Assembly (NCBI GenBank): GCA_001600055.1
Contig: BCIV01000032.1
Location: 1-29,928, forward strand
Reading direction: 5' to 3'
Length of the DNA stretch: 29,928 nucleotides
From: Filobasidium wieringae
Taxonomy: Eukaryota > Basidiomycota > Tremellomycetes > Filobasidiales > Filobasidiaceae
The notes under the pieces are model-generated. The model was not told the DNA's origin, searched no databases, and saw nothing but the letters and a program-made list of their open reading frames with translations. The position numbers and the translations under genes are program-made. Below are positions 11,445 to 22,021 of the stretch, one piece after another. Position 1 is the stretch's first letter. Every line of letters starts with the position of its first letter.

Positions 11445-11649
11445 TCTATCCCAATCAGATCAGCCTTTCCATCGTGGCGTGCCTGATCTGATCGCTCGAA
11501 AGGGAAGAGCGGGCGCGTCGACGTCGCCTCCCATCGTAATCACCGCACTCTCACTCGAGCTCACGGAGGTTATACCTCGTTTCAGACACGCTCTCGACCA
11601 CCTGCTCGACATGCAACACGTCTCTCAATTCATGCATCCTCATCGAAAC

Positions 11650-13416
11650 CTACATCGAGTACTTTGCAATCGGTAGTTTATACACAGGCAGTGTCCAATA
11701 CAGCCTCCTAACCCCTTTCCACGTCTCCTCGGCGGTGGCATTGTCCACTACCACATCGTGCCATTCAGTCTGCACGAGGAACAATTCACTCAGCCATCTG
11801 AATCGAGTCACGAGATCCGAACAAAACTTACAGCGAGCCCTACATCGTCCATATGCATTTCAGCGAGATTACAAGCGACATCGTAAATCAACGGGTCTGT
11901 ATCGAGACCGTGTCATTAGCATTAAACACCGCTCCTCCTAAGTAACGAACCATAGCAACTCACTCGTAGCCCCCAACCCATTCCAGAAGGAAAACACGCT
12001 CTCAGGTCCTTCCAGAAGATCAGGTATGATCTCAAAAAACGCCTTCAACTCTACCCCAAGCGAATCGAAATCCCTCTATCAGCGCCCGACCCTCGTCCAT
12101 CCACTCAACGTCTGAAACGCGTAAGACCCACCTTCGTACCCCTCAGCAAACGTATCGATGAAAACGAAATCGTACCCCGCACCACCCTCACTCTTCCCAA
12201 CCAATTCGCCCAGCTTTTCTCCGGTACACCAGTCCTGCCATCTCCCTTCTAAGACAGAGACGTTGGGGTTGTTGTGGAATGGCGTGGATTGAATGTGAGT
12301 GAGGACGGAAGGATGGGCTTCGATTATAGTATGTCGAGTCGGGTGAAGTTCATTTTGGAGTAAAGTATCGATCTGTCATGCACACATGAGGAAAAATTCG
12401 AGGTTCATTAGCGATGGTTCGAAGAAGAGGGAGAGGAAAGGACGTACGATTCCTAATCCAAATCCGATATTCAGCACACTCAACCCTTCTCCCCTTTCTA
12501 TCTTCTCCTTCAGCGCAGACTTGACCAACTTAGTATGAGCGATCATCAATGGTTCTTCCCAACCCATCATCACCCTGCCCGTCCATAACCGTAAAAAACA
12601 AGATCAAGAAATCGCTCGCATGAACGTAAACCCAATACGAGATCCATAGAAACTTACCCATTCCCATCCTCATCCAAAACCCTTTCCTTGCCATCATCAC
12701 CAGTAGTCCAGGTCAATTTGCTCTTCAAGAAAGCGAAATTATCACCCGCAGAAGTATTATCCACCCCCTTGAGGGTGTAGGTATTGGTCGTCTCGTCATG
12801 TGAGATCTCTTCCGTTTCGTTCCCAACACCCATAGAGGTAGAAGGCTCGGGTTGAAGTGCAGAGGAAGAAGGAATAGGGTCTGAAGGTTCTTTGGAAGCT
12901 TGGAGAGCGTGATGGATCATCTCTGGGTAAGGCATGTGGAGGTTAGAGTCGAACGTGAACCCGGAGAGGAAGTCGGGGACGCACCTTGTCTGATCCCTTC
13001 GTTCCTGATGAGCATGTACGACTTTTCATCGTTTTGCGATAGTGCTATATCCCCTGCGGTTCTCCCCAATAAATCGGCTAACGCAGACTCCGAATCAATC
13101 TCTTTGATCCTCATAATCCTCGCTGCGGCTTACCAGCATTCCACACCGCTCCGTTCTCTAAGCAACACTTGACGATCCTCCAATCCCCTCGATCCGCCGC
13201 GTAATGGAGACAACTCCATCCCATAGTTTCTTCCTGGTACCATCCCGGAGCCCCGAGCTCGAACAGCCGTTTGATCTGGTCGAGGGTTCCGGAGATACAG
13301 AGATGGTGTAAACGGGCTGCTAGAGCTAGCAGGTGTTCTTCAGATGAAGGTGCTGGAGGGGCAGACGAGGCCGAAGCCTTCTTGGCCTTAGCTGATGAAC
13401 GAGTAGTAGAGGGCAT
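11650..13416 (-). CDS. RMT2: Protein arginine N5-methyltransferase Rmt2
   Basis: Eight exons in translation order: 13416-13134, 13077-12985, 12922-12658, 12574-12448, 12372-12132, 12050-11964, 11896-11832 and 11769-11650. Introns are 56, 62, 83, 75, 81, 67 and 62 nt; all junctions keep frame, giving 426 residues against 412 in yeast Rmt2. An ankyrin-type N-terminus ([33 protein letters not shown]) is followed by the AdoMet methyltransferase part: [10 protein letters not shown], motif [11 protein letters not shown] (about 247-256), [34 protein letters not shown], and a C-terminal [18 protein letters not shown]. Rmt2 methylates the delta nitrogen of an arginine in ribosomal protein L12 in yeast. 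The ankyrin N-terminus plus GAMT-like domain is diagnostic. The gene shares a 250 bp divergent promoter with the GNAT gene. Confidence 0.93.
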
Positions 13417-13666
13417 TCTTGTGAAGAGAGACAGCTGAATGGCTCTTCGAACCACAATCAGGGTTCAAACGTATGTTCCTTCTCGCTGAAATTGGATCTG
13501 TAACAACTTTGAATATGCTATTCGATATTTGCTTCCGTCCCGGAACACGGAACCGATCCGATAACAGCATCTCAGGAGCTCTTGAGGTATGTCACACTGA
13601 TTCGTGCTGGAAAGTTTTGGAACGGAACGGATTCTCAAAGTTTGACAAGGCTACACATATCTGGAA
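13417..13666. promoter_or_regulatory. Divergent promoter region, rmt2 / GNAT
   Basis: 250 bp separate the two divergent start codons. No clear TATA element is visible. A plus-strand open frame at 13473 overlaps it but has no recognisable content. Confidence 0.55.
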
Positions 13667-14651
13667 ATGGCTTACGGAGCGATCAGCGTACCCAAACAGT
13701 TGGGGGATCTACCTACGCTTAGTTATACGTTACCGGATAAACGCAGATTGACTTGTTACCCTGTCACAAACGAAACAAGACCTGAGGGAGTTGCGGAATA
13801 CTTGCTTGATATCTTCAATGAAGAGTTGATTTGCAAGTTTCCTTGAGTTTGTCATATCGTTCTTCTTAGCTCACAGACCAATTATAGCGGGAAAGACCTA
13901 TCCTCAGGAAGAACCTCAATCGCTCGAATCGTTTGTCGGTTACTTCTTCGGCGCTACCTGTATCCTCGGATTGATCTCGGCGACTCCTGAAGATCCTATA
14001 GAAGATGGGACGGAAGTGACCGTGAAGTTGGAAGATGTCAGAAAAGGACGTAAGTGGGAGGAATGTATCGCAGGAGTTTACTATGTGTGAGTCGAATCGG
14101 GCAAGAGGCTCTGCTTCGGAGACAAGAGGCTCTGCTTCGGAGATCTGATAATGTTTGTTCATAGCAAACCAAATTATCCTGGAAGATCGTCACATGTGAG
14201 TTGGCCAAAACATCTATCGCCCAACGAACGCTTATCGACACCCTTCGCTCTTGTAGAACTGCGTAAGCTAAGAAACTCTTTCAATACCCTCGATCTATAC
14301 TCATCTGCAAACTCCCTACAGAACGCCGGCTTTCTCATCCCCATTACAAGTCGGGGTCTCAAAATAGGTATGACACTGGGCAAGAGCTACCTGATCTACG
14401 GTCCCAAGCTAGGGTACCGAGGTTCGGTATTCAATTTGGTCTACAAAAGTACGTCCTATCCCCTTCTTCTCGCCCAGTCTAGCAACTGAAACTGGTCATG
14501 TGAAACAGCAAACGGAGCATCACTGGCGATCTGGGACAAGCTAGGATTTACCAGAGTTGGGGTCATACCGGCCGCTGGGAGATTAAAGACCGGGGCGAAT
14601 GGAGAGGAAGAGTACGTTGATGCGGTTGTGGTATGGAAGAGCTTTGTATAG
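13667..14651 (+). CDS. GNAT family N-acetyltransferase (fungal KPNYPGRSSH type)
   Basis: Six exons: 13667-13832, 13888-14086, 14165-14195, 14257-14262, 14322-14448 and 14509-14651, giving 223 residues. Recognisable in order: YLLDIFNEEL, SGKTYPQEEP, YFFGATCILGLIS, AGVYYVKPNYPGRSSH, NCNAGFLIP, LGKSYLIYGPKLGYRGSVFN, SLAIWDKLGFTRVGVIPAAG and EYVDAVVVWKSF. This is the acetyl-CoA-binding GNAT fold as found in a conserved fungal group related to Mpr1-like acetyltransferases; the substrate is unknown. The usual signature glycine-rich turn is degenerate (SRGLKIGMTLGKS). Oddities: intron 1 begins GC (GCAAGT...TATAG, 55 nt); intron 2 carries a 21 bp tandem duplication; exon 4 is only 6 nt and is needed to give the expected H-x-C-N-A-G-F spacing. 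The start ATG gives the only in-frame path into the conserved region. Confidence 0.85.
14102..14143 (+). repeat. 21 bp tandem duplication inside a GNAT intron
   Basis: Two perfect copies of a 21-base unit (14102-14122, 14123-14143; begins CAAGAGGC, ends TTCGGAGA) lie in intron 2 (14087-14164). Without one copy the intron would be 57 nt, the usual size here, so the duplication appears recent. Confidence 0.9.
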
Positions 14652-15038
14652 TGTTTTGTAGGAGACGGAATAGATGAATCAGGATGATTAGACAACCCAC
14701 GGCGGGATCCCCAAGATGCCTGCTCTTCTGTACATCCAGAGCGACCGTTCGTCGAGCACTCCTTATTGTGATCTGATATCTCCAGCGGTCTCGGCCTTGT
14801 TCGGAGCTCAACAGGAGGCGTTCCTGAGCTGGCCATCAAGAATGTTTCTGAGAAAGCAACTAGGTGGCCGCTGAAACGTAAACAAAGCCCCTAAGCGCAT
14901 CCGCCGAGAAGACATGAGCAGAGTGAGCAGTCTCAGACATTTATCTTGTACAGCTCTTACCTGAACTGGCATCCATAGTTGTGAGACTTGCAAAGCCACT
15001 CCACATACAGGAGCTAATAGCGTGCTTGAGCTGATACT
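14652..15038. other. Intergenic, GNAT to unknown gene
   Basis: 387 bp between two plus-strand genes; it must carry the GNAT 3' end and the promoter of the next gene. I see no further gene, repeat or RNA. Confidence 0.5.
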
Positions 15039-16234
15039 ATGAACTTCAGACAGGTGAATCCACATCTGAAGAACCTATATTTGGTGAGCTAATTTCGATT
15101 GCATCGTAGGACAGTGACCCGGGCAGTGTCAGATCCCTCCTAGCTCTCCTTAGACCATCAACTCAGACTAACAGTACACCTGTACAACCGTCATGGCCTG
15201 CGACTCAGACATACCCTTCTTTAGAAATCAATCCTTTCCACGAAGCGACATATGGATCTCCTCAAACCCACTCGCCAGCTCCAACCCCGGTTCCTTCTCA
15301 AGCATCATTACAAGCTCTTCTAGCTACACTAAAAAATGTCAATTCTCAGTTACCTTCGCAAGCTTATGCTTCTCCTCCTTACGGTAGTACATCTGGTCCT
15401 TCCAGCTACCAAGGTTCGAGCGATTTTGGACATTCACAGAAACGAAGAAGGATCAATCGGGATGTTGACCCATATGCTGAGGAGCATGTTGAACAAAGCG
15501 ACGAGGAGAAGGAGTTTGAGATTATAGAGCCTCCTGCGAAGAAACAAGCTGTTCAGGTTCCAGAACCCGCAGCACCAATACCTGTTATTGAAATTGAAGA
15601 CGCTCAGAATGAATTTGGTTTCACTCCTGAGCAGATGCAAGACCTACCTTTTCAAGAGGGAAAGGAGATTTTGGCGGTCTTGTTGCGAAGACGTGATGTG
15701 ATGAACAAACTAGAAGAGGTCAGCTTGTCCATCCGACGTTCCTTATCCATATCAGATCTAAATCAAATGAGCAGGTCAAGGAGGAACAAGAGAAATTCGA
15801 GAAGCAGATGTGGGAGAAGAGAGCAGATATTATCGCTTCATACAAGACGAAGTTTCCTACAGAGTAAGTGTCACATTCTACGGATGCACATCTATCTCTT
15901 TTATTGACTTCATCACTTTACAGTCGAGGACCCGATCATGTGGATTATCAAAAAGTGGTAAGTCCAACTGAATCTTTTCGAGTCAGAAAACACTCTGATT
16001 AACGATTCTGCTCTTTATCAGTTCAACCAAAGGAAAACGGCCCTCAATAAGTTCTATTCGCAAAGAGTTCTACCATTCTACGATCTTACCCAGAAGAAAC
16101 AGATCAGCCGGTTGGCGGAACTTGGGTTCCCATCTCTCGGTAATCCTAGCAAGACTGATGAAGAGCTTTCAACGGGAGACAAAGAGAAGAGGGAGAAGGT
16201 CTTGGCCTTGATCGTTGAGGCGCTACAGAATTGA
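15039..16234 (+). CDS. Unknown protein, NLS-like basic patch and helical C-terminus
   Basis: Not recognised. Five exons: 15039-15053, 15110-15718, 15775-15863, 15924-15957 and 16022-16234; introns 56, 56, 60 and 64 nt; 319 residues. The first exon has only five codons (MNFRQ); an in-frame TGA nine bases upstream of the ATG bounds the start and the phase fits. The N-terminal part is Pro/Ser/Gln-rich with two short Leu-rich segments (SLLALLRP; SLQALLATLKN). A basic KRRRINR patch, which could be a nuclear localisation signal, is followed by an acidic stretch (SDEEKEFEIIE). The C-terminal ~125 residues are charged and helical (QEGKEILAVLLRRRDVMNKL; EEQEKFEKQMWEKRADII; FYSQRVLPFYDLTQKKQI). The compact, consistent exon structure argues it is real; a nuclear role is only inference. 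Its stop is 64 bp from the convergent transporter stop. Confidence 0.72.
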
Positions 16235-16298
16235 TCTCGCATCTAAATAATAACATGAGGATAGCTTGGGACTGGCGAAACTCAGAGGTCGGCTACAA

Positions 16299-18330
16299 TC
16301 ACACTTTCTTCATCACCTTGACCGTCGCCTTGAGACGTGCTAGCGAAATTCGGAGGACCGTTTCAGTTGCGTCAAAACGAGAGGAGCAGTGAAGACTGCT
16401 CGGCTTACACAAGGTTGCGAAAATACCTCCTGCAAGGGAGCAGCAGCCCGCAAAGACGATGATCCATTTGAATGAATGGGTACGGTCCCTGATAATACCA
16501 GCGATGGGAGCGCCGAACAAGGATCCTGGCAGGTTGAAGAGAGAGATGAAACCCAGGTTGGTGGCGAGAGCTTCTGGACCGAAGATAGCGATGACAGCGC
16601 CTGGCATACAAACTTGGAAGCTGGTCGCGAACTAGCAATGTCTTGGTTGTCAGGGATGATGAACGACATCCGGATCAAGTGGACCTACGATAGCTAAGAC
16701 GATGGGATACGCTATGGCGGTTCCGTACGCCCTCAATGGATACCAGAGAGCGAAAGTAGTCACTCCGGAAAGGGTCCAAACAATACAGTAACAATTCAGT
16801 GGCCCGAATCTGTCAACCAGAAACCCGCAGAAGATTCTCCCTAAAGGTGTTACAAGACTCCATAGGACCAAAGGCCTATAAAGATCTGCATGAGCCTCCA
16901 AGATTATTTGCTGTCATCACAGGTCTGGAGCTGTACTCACAAGGAGGTCAGAGTTGCGCTCTTTGTAGGGGCAATATCTCGCGTGTACTGAACCTGGTAC
17001 AGAGCTCGAATCTCAGCACCTGCTTATCACGGTCACTCAATTGATTACTTACAAAATAGGCTGCAGGGACCGAAGTCCCAAAGAACCCAACAAGCAGCGC
17101 CGTGGCGACCAACCAGAAAGAACCCGTTTTCATGGCCTCGATCGGGATGAAGGGGGATTTCTTCTTCGATTGCGATTCTGCCGTATTCCTAGTACGCAAC
17201 AAGAAGATTCCTATTAAACTCACAGCCAGATTGGTTGAGGCGATTATCCTATGCGAGATCGGTTCAGTACTCGTCGTTTCGGCTTGACGATAGCTGGCAC
17301 TTACTTGAGCGTGTGCTTCACACCAACGGAATCTATCATTTTGGGCACCAAGAGCGAGTAAACGGCGGAACCTATCAATGCATGGTGAGATCGAGAACAA
17401 CACTGGTTATTGGCCGGTGGGAAATCACATACCGAATCCTGTTCCGCTCAACACGACCCCTATGGCCAATGCTCTTCTCTATCGAATCTGTGTCTTTAGT
17501 ACGAAGCCAGAACTGATGACAACAATGCTCCATACCTTTTTGAACCATTGAGCTGGCGCGCTTGCGAAGAGGCTGATGCCAGCTCCTTGACCGAGCGATG
17601 CTATAATTCCCTGAGTGACGTACAATTGCCAAAGACGGTCGCAGAAACCAGCAGAGAACATGCCTATCCAAGCCAGGAACGAAGCTCCAATGAGAGTTTT
17701 CTGCGATCCAGATCTGAATTCAGCCGTCAAGCTGCCAATGCTGGACTCAAAGTCTTACCTTGAACCCACTGGAGAAACAGATCAGCGGATCGAATCGCAT
17801 GAAAATGCTAGGTAGAAGGAACGTACTATTGGTCGCCCATCCTTCCAAATACAGCAGCACCGGTTCCGAGGAACTGGAAATCAAACAGCATCAATGCCCT
17901 TGATTCTCAGTGTACTTTTCAGAAATTCGCTTACAAAGCCCATAAGTCCACCTATTAGGTTGACCTCGAAGGAACTCTTCTCCGGGAACCTCTCAGCATA
18001 CTCGGCTTGATAGATACCTAAGGATGATACAGATCCCATCGTAACGGCCGAGAGCAAGATACAGGCAAAGAGCACCACGTAACCGTATCCGCCCTCCGGG
18101 TAATCGCTGTCATAAAGTACATCTCCTTCTTTAGTTGGGCCAGCCTCTCCATCTTTGGTAGCATTGGCATCTAGGATGGCCGGCTCTTCTCCGCTCGATG
18201 ACGACAAGGAGGAAGACCGCTTTTTCAGTAAAGGCGGGACTGTGGTCTGCACATCGGTAGCTTGCGTATCGAATGGAGCAACACTCTCCACTACTACGTG
18301 AAGATCGGCATTGGTTTTAGGTTCAGACAT
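16299..18330 (-). CDS. MFS transporter, monocarboxylate porter (MCT) type
   Basis: Eleven exons in translation order: 18330-17935, 17873-17827, 17768-17759, 17700-17536, 17478-17433, 17371-17305, 17248-17053, 16993-16941, 16875-16689, 16631-16409 and 16339-16299; 476 residues. After a soluble Ser/Thr-rich N-terminus come the MCT hallmark (SDYPEGGYGYVVLFACILLS) and helices of a 12-TM fold: FLGTGAAVFGRMGDQYGFKK, LWQLYVTQGIIASLGQGAGI, QWFKKRRALAIGVVLSGTGF, KTGSFWLVATALLVGFFG, PLGRIFCGFLVDRFGPLN, NLPGSLFGAPIAGIIRD. In fungi such proteins act at the plasma membrane or vacuole; the substrate (monocarboxylate, riboflavin or other) cannot be told. Exon 3 is 10 nt (TGGGTTCAAG), flanked by two 58 nt introns, and rebuilds the DQYGFKKTLIG loop. 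The last intron (69 nt) is a multiple of three without a stop, so its retention would stay in frame. The exon 8/9 border is the least certain. Confidence 0.87.
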
Positions 18331-19170
18331 TGCAACGATGTTTTGATTGAAAGAAGAGAATCACGATGATTAGACAATCGATTCATCGCATTTCCTGCCC
18401 AAGGATTCGCCTTTCTTATAGGTTTCTTCGCAAATCCCCTTTGATCGAGAACACTAAAGGGAAAAATCCTCACGCCTATTTCAAGAAGTAGGAGAAGTGA
18501 CATCCTTTCATTGCCACCATATAGTGCAGCAGGGGTCACGCCAATGGCAAGAGGTACCGGATCGCGATATCGTGGCAATAACCGCATACCATCGATTGCA
18601 GTAGGTCACCGAATAAGCTTGGAAAAGATTGCTTTGCCTCCCGTTTTGTTTCCCCTGGGCTATCAATTCGCCCTCCTTCTCGAACTTCCTCTGCCTCGAT
18701 TTGACCCCTCTTTGCCAGTACTATGGTCCCCGACCGTGCTCCTCACTTCCACCTTGAGAGAGCCTACCAGCCCCATCAATCCTACTCAAGGCTTGGAAAA
18801 GAGGCCGGAGCGGGGGACGGCTCCTTCGGTCGACCCTTTCGTCAATCCGTTCTGAAAGCATGAGGACGGGCAAATAAGCCAGGATCTTAGGGGTTGACTT
18901 CCGTCGATCAGTTCATATAGTCATTTCAGCCAACTAGACAACATGCATGGATCCGCATCATTCGAGGTGATGAATAATGTTTATATCGTCTCAGATTGAA
19001 TGCCTGCCACTATCCAAACAGTACCAGACATCAAATAGGAGGTCATCGATGATAATAATGATATCATGTCCGCGTAGAAGGCTTGAACTAAAGTTACCGA
19101 ACATGACGACATGTTCGTCGTTTCAATTCTTCTGTTCAGAGCCTCCCTTTCATAGGTATATATACACTTC
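18331..19170. promoter_or_regulatory. Divergent intergenic region, transporter / polyphosphatase
   Basis: 840 bp between divergent start codons. A plus-strand open frame at 18511-18855 (114 codons) is Pro-rich and featureless, and I do not support it. A TATATATA element (19157-19164) sits just before the polyphosphatase ATG. No other feature is visible. Confidence 0.5.
19157..19164 (+). promoter_or_regulatory. TATA-like element abutting the polyphosphatase ATG
   Basis: TATATATA inside a GTATATATAC palindrome, only six bases before the ATG at 19171. If it works as a TATA box, transcription would begin downstream of that ATG and the next in-frame ATG (19354) would be used. Confidence 0.35.
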
Positions 19171-21030
19171 ATGTCCTCGTCACTGCTAGTGCCATCAGCT
19201 CAGCATCTCTACACTCCCCTCAACGTTCCTGCTCATCGACGTTTGGGCAGCCAGTCACGAATCCTCCGTCACGCACTAGTCTTTTCAATACTTACGATCC
19301 TTATCCTTGCGTTTAGCGCATATACCAACCTTCGCACTGGAGACGAACAGTCTATGAGACTGTGTATACCTGTAGACCTCAACAAAGTCAGTCAAACGGG
19401 ACATAAGGCGTTCTCCTGCTTGAAAGGAGCAAAAGAAGGAATTAACGGAACATTCAGCACCATGAATGGGGGATCTAAATCATCCGACGGGGATGTCATT
19501 CAGCCAGGAAGACTCGCCGATTTCTTAGCATTGCAGAAGGAGACGTTTCTCGATGATCTCAAGAGGGGAAAGTTCGATAACTGGACTTTCGCCATGGGAA
19601 ACGAAGCAGGAGGTTAGTAAGATTTCTCGAGAAGGTCGTTACTTGACTCCCTAATTGAGATGAACCTATTCGTAGATCTTGATTCATTGGCATCGTCTAT
19701 CGCCTATGCTACTCTCGGAACCCTTCTACAAAAGAAAAGATCTATCCCCTTGATCTTGACGCCTTCAAACCTCATCAACCTTCGCCCAGAAAACCAGTTG
19801 GCTCTGTCCCTGTCACAAATTCCTTCCTCCTCCTTACTATATATCGATCAGCTTCCTATTCCTCCTTCTGAACTTGCCGGTTTAGGCATCAAGTTTGCCC
19901 TGGTGGATCACAACTCCCTCTTGTCTCAATTCCACTCAAGCGAGACTGAAAAGCACGACCCGGTGGTTGCGATCATCGACCACCATGTTGATGAGCAGAA
20001 GCACATGTCCGCCTCACCCCGAATCATTCAAGTGCCGACTGGGTCGACCTCTAGTTTAGTAGCGATGCAGTTTGCATCTGAGTGGACAGCTTCTTTGTCG
20101 GAGGATACAGTACCAGCAGAACTAGCGACGCTATTATTGACTGCAGGATTGATCGACACCGGTGGCCTCAAAGCTGGCGAGAGTTCGAAAACGACTGCGA
20201 GCGATCGTCAAGCTGGAGAGCTCCTATGGAAGATCTCGGGTGAAACGATCCAGGATATGTTCCCCGCCGCATCTGGAGGGGCGACATTCACCGAGGCTTC
20301 CGTTTCGCAAGAATCGCTAGAAGAAGGGAAAATTCCTGACGCGCTTCAGACTCTTACCAAGGAACTTTTGGCAGCCAAGTTCGATGTTACAAACCTGTCT
20401 TCGAGGGAACTCTTGATGAGGGACTACAAGGAATACACTATGTCAACTTCCTTAGAAGGCAAAGAGGTCCAGGTTGGATTGAGCACTGTCCCGATGGGTT
20501 TGGGGCCATGGTTGTCGAGGGAACGCGACAACGATGAAGGCTGGGAGGGACTTTTAGAAGCTATTGACGATTGGATGCTGGAGAGAGGTTTAGATGTAGA
20601 AGGGATATTGACGACGTTCAGGGAAGCCGCTTCTGAGGACCGTGAGCGAGGAAAAGGAAGACGAGAAATCCTTCTCGTGGTGCGAACCTCGAAAGATTCC
20701 GTTCTTTCACAAGAAGAAGCAGAAAGACTATTTAAGAAATTGCAGAGCGAGATGATCGCTGCCGACGAGGTCTTGGAGCTCAAGTCGTGGCCTGGAAAGA
20801 AAGCTGGAGCAACTTTAAGGAAAGAGCTCAAAGATTTGAGCTTGGTTCGAGGGGACGGAAGCGCTCAGGTGGACAGATGGGGAGACGTTTGGAGGCAAGG
20901 CAACACTGGATCTACCCGAAAACAGGTCCAGCCATTGATTGTAAGCAACGGATTCGCCCTATCCTTAGACTGGAAATATTAAATGTCTCCTTTGTATCCA
21001 CAGAAAGATATCATTGGCTCCTTCGTCTAA
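19171..21030 (+). CDS. PPX1: DHH family exopolyphosphatase (Ppx1-like), membrane-anchored
   Basis: Three exons: 19171-19612, 19676-20940 and 21004-21030; introns 63 nt each; 577 residues. The DHH/DHHA2 phosphoesterase core has its metal-binding motifs: MGNEAGDLDSLASS (about 142-153), FALVDHN, VAIIDHHVDE and TAGLIDTGGLK, then the DHHA2 part (LLMRDYKEY, VGLSTVPMGLGPWL). Yeast Ppx1 releases orthophosphate from the ends of polyphosphate. The final intron (GTAAGC...CCACAG) changes the end to PLIKDIIGSFV; reading through would give a slightly longer tail. The ~115 residue N-terminal extension carries four arginines (23, 24, 30, 33) and one hydrophobic helix (about 35-51, ALVFSILTILILAFSAY), as in a type II signal anchor, which would put the catalytic domain in a lumen. 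Starting at Met62 (19354) would remove the anchor. Convergent with the CZIB gene, 63 bp between stops. Confidence 0.87.
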
Positions 21031-21093
21031 GATGACTGGGTGTCTTGTTTCCGTGACAATAGATGATATGTTTGTACAACCCTGCTTAATGAT

Positions 21094-21881
21094 TTACGAT
21101 CTTTGCCATTTCGCTTCTATCTCTCGTACGCCAACTTCTCGAGAGTTTGCTTCGTCGTAATCGTCGTATCTTGCGTCCTCATCTATCTCAAATGTGAACT
21201 CTGCGGGTTTTACCTTGGACCCATCCTCACTCTCGGTGTTAGCCTTCGCTTTCCATGATCCTCCCGCACCGTTAGTGAAGAGAAAGTTCGTTGGCTCTAG
21301 ACCTCGGCAATCGAGAGAGATCAGGGGTTGAAACTGAGCCGTTTCGGAAGTGTATGGGGCGACCACGTCTTTTGAGGAAGATGAGGGAGCGATAAAATTG
21401 GCTGAATGTTCCTTCTGTCAAATGCTAGCAGTCTCAGTTACGATCTCATTGGAAATCGAGCGCTGATCATTACCTTGCATTGTGTACACCTCCAGACGAA
21501 ATTTGCGGTACCCCTAGAACCTGACATCTCGCGCTCCTCCTGTATTCAAGTGAATCAGAATCACCGAACGCAATACGACTTGCGAAGAGGCTCTAGAGAT
21601 GGACGAACCTTGCTGCTTAAAGATACCGCATTGCCATGTACCTCTCGACACGAGGTACACATGATCTGCAACAAGTCCAAGTCATTTGATAAGCTCAGGT
21701 TACAGTTACCGATCGGCCATGTAGAGCTTACATTCATCTGAAATTCAAAGTCGTCTTGAGGCACGATGTCCGTGAGGTTATCGACTTCCATCTTAATCAT
21801 TAGGGTTAGCTTCTGTTTGGTCCAACAAAGGATCAGCACGACGGATCGGATCGTTTGAAAGACGATGTAACGTACGACCAT
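21094..21881 (-). CDS. DUF866 / CZIB zinc-binding protein
   Basis: Five exons in translation order: 21881-21876, 21812-21732, 21665-21609, 21539-21474 and 21414-21094; introns 63, 66, 69 and 59 nt; 176 residues, near the family norm of about 160. The first coding exon is just ATG GTC; splicing gives MVKLTLMIKMEVDNLTDI, the typical start of this family. Two CxxC pairs (C32/C35 in MCTSC, C66/C69 in RCTQC) form the single zinc site. Other family marks are EVHGNAVSL, EEREMSGSRGTANFVW, FQPLISLDCRGLEP and YDEANSREVGVREIEAKW. The family (human CZIB/C1orf123, yeast YCR090C) is widely conserved and of poorly known function. Transcription probably starts below a TATA-like stretch near 22022. Confidence 0.9.
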
Positions 21882-22021
21882 TTTCAGTGACGTTCGAGCT
21901 TCCCCTTCCTATGATCTGTGGGTCTATTTTTCCGGTGCAATCCGAATGTACCGAGTGTCGTGAGTGTAAGTAGGCGAATCGATAACTTGCTCTAAGCGCT
22001 CTAAATGATTGAGCATGTCCT

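Noticed and set aside
13473..13751. Open frame starting upstream of the GNAT gene on plus
   Set aside because: It ends at 13751 in another frame; the GNAT frame beginning at 13667 leads into the conserved motifs.
18511..18855. 114-codon Pro/Leu-rich open frame between transporter and polyphosphatase
   Set aside because: No recognisable motif and it lies in a divergent promoter region; no supporting splice sites or leader.
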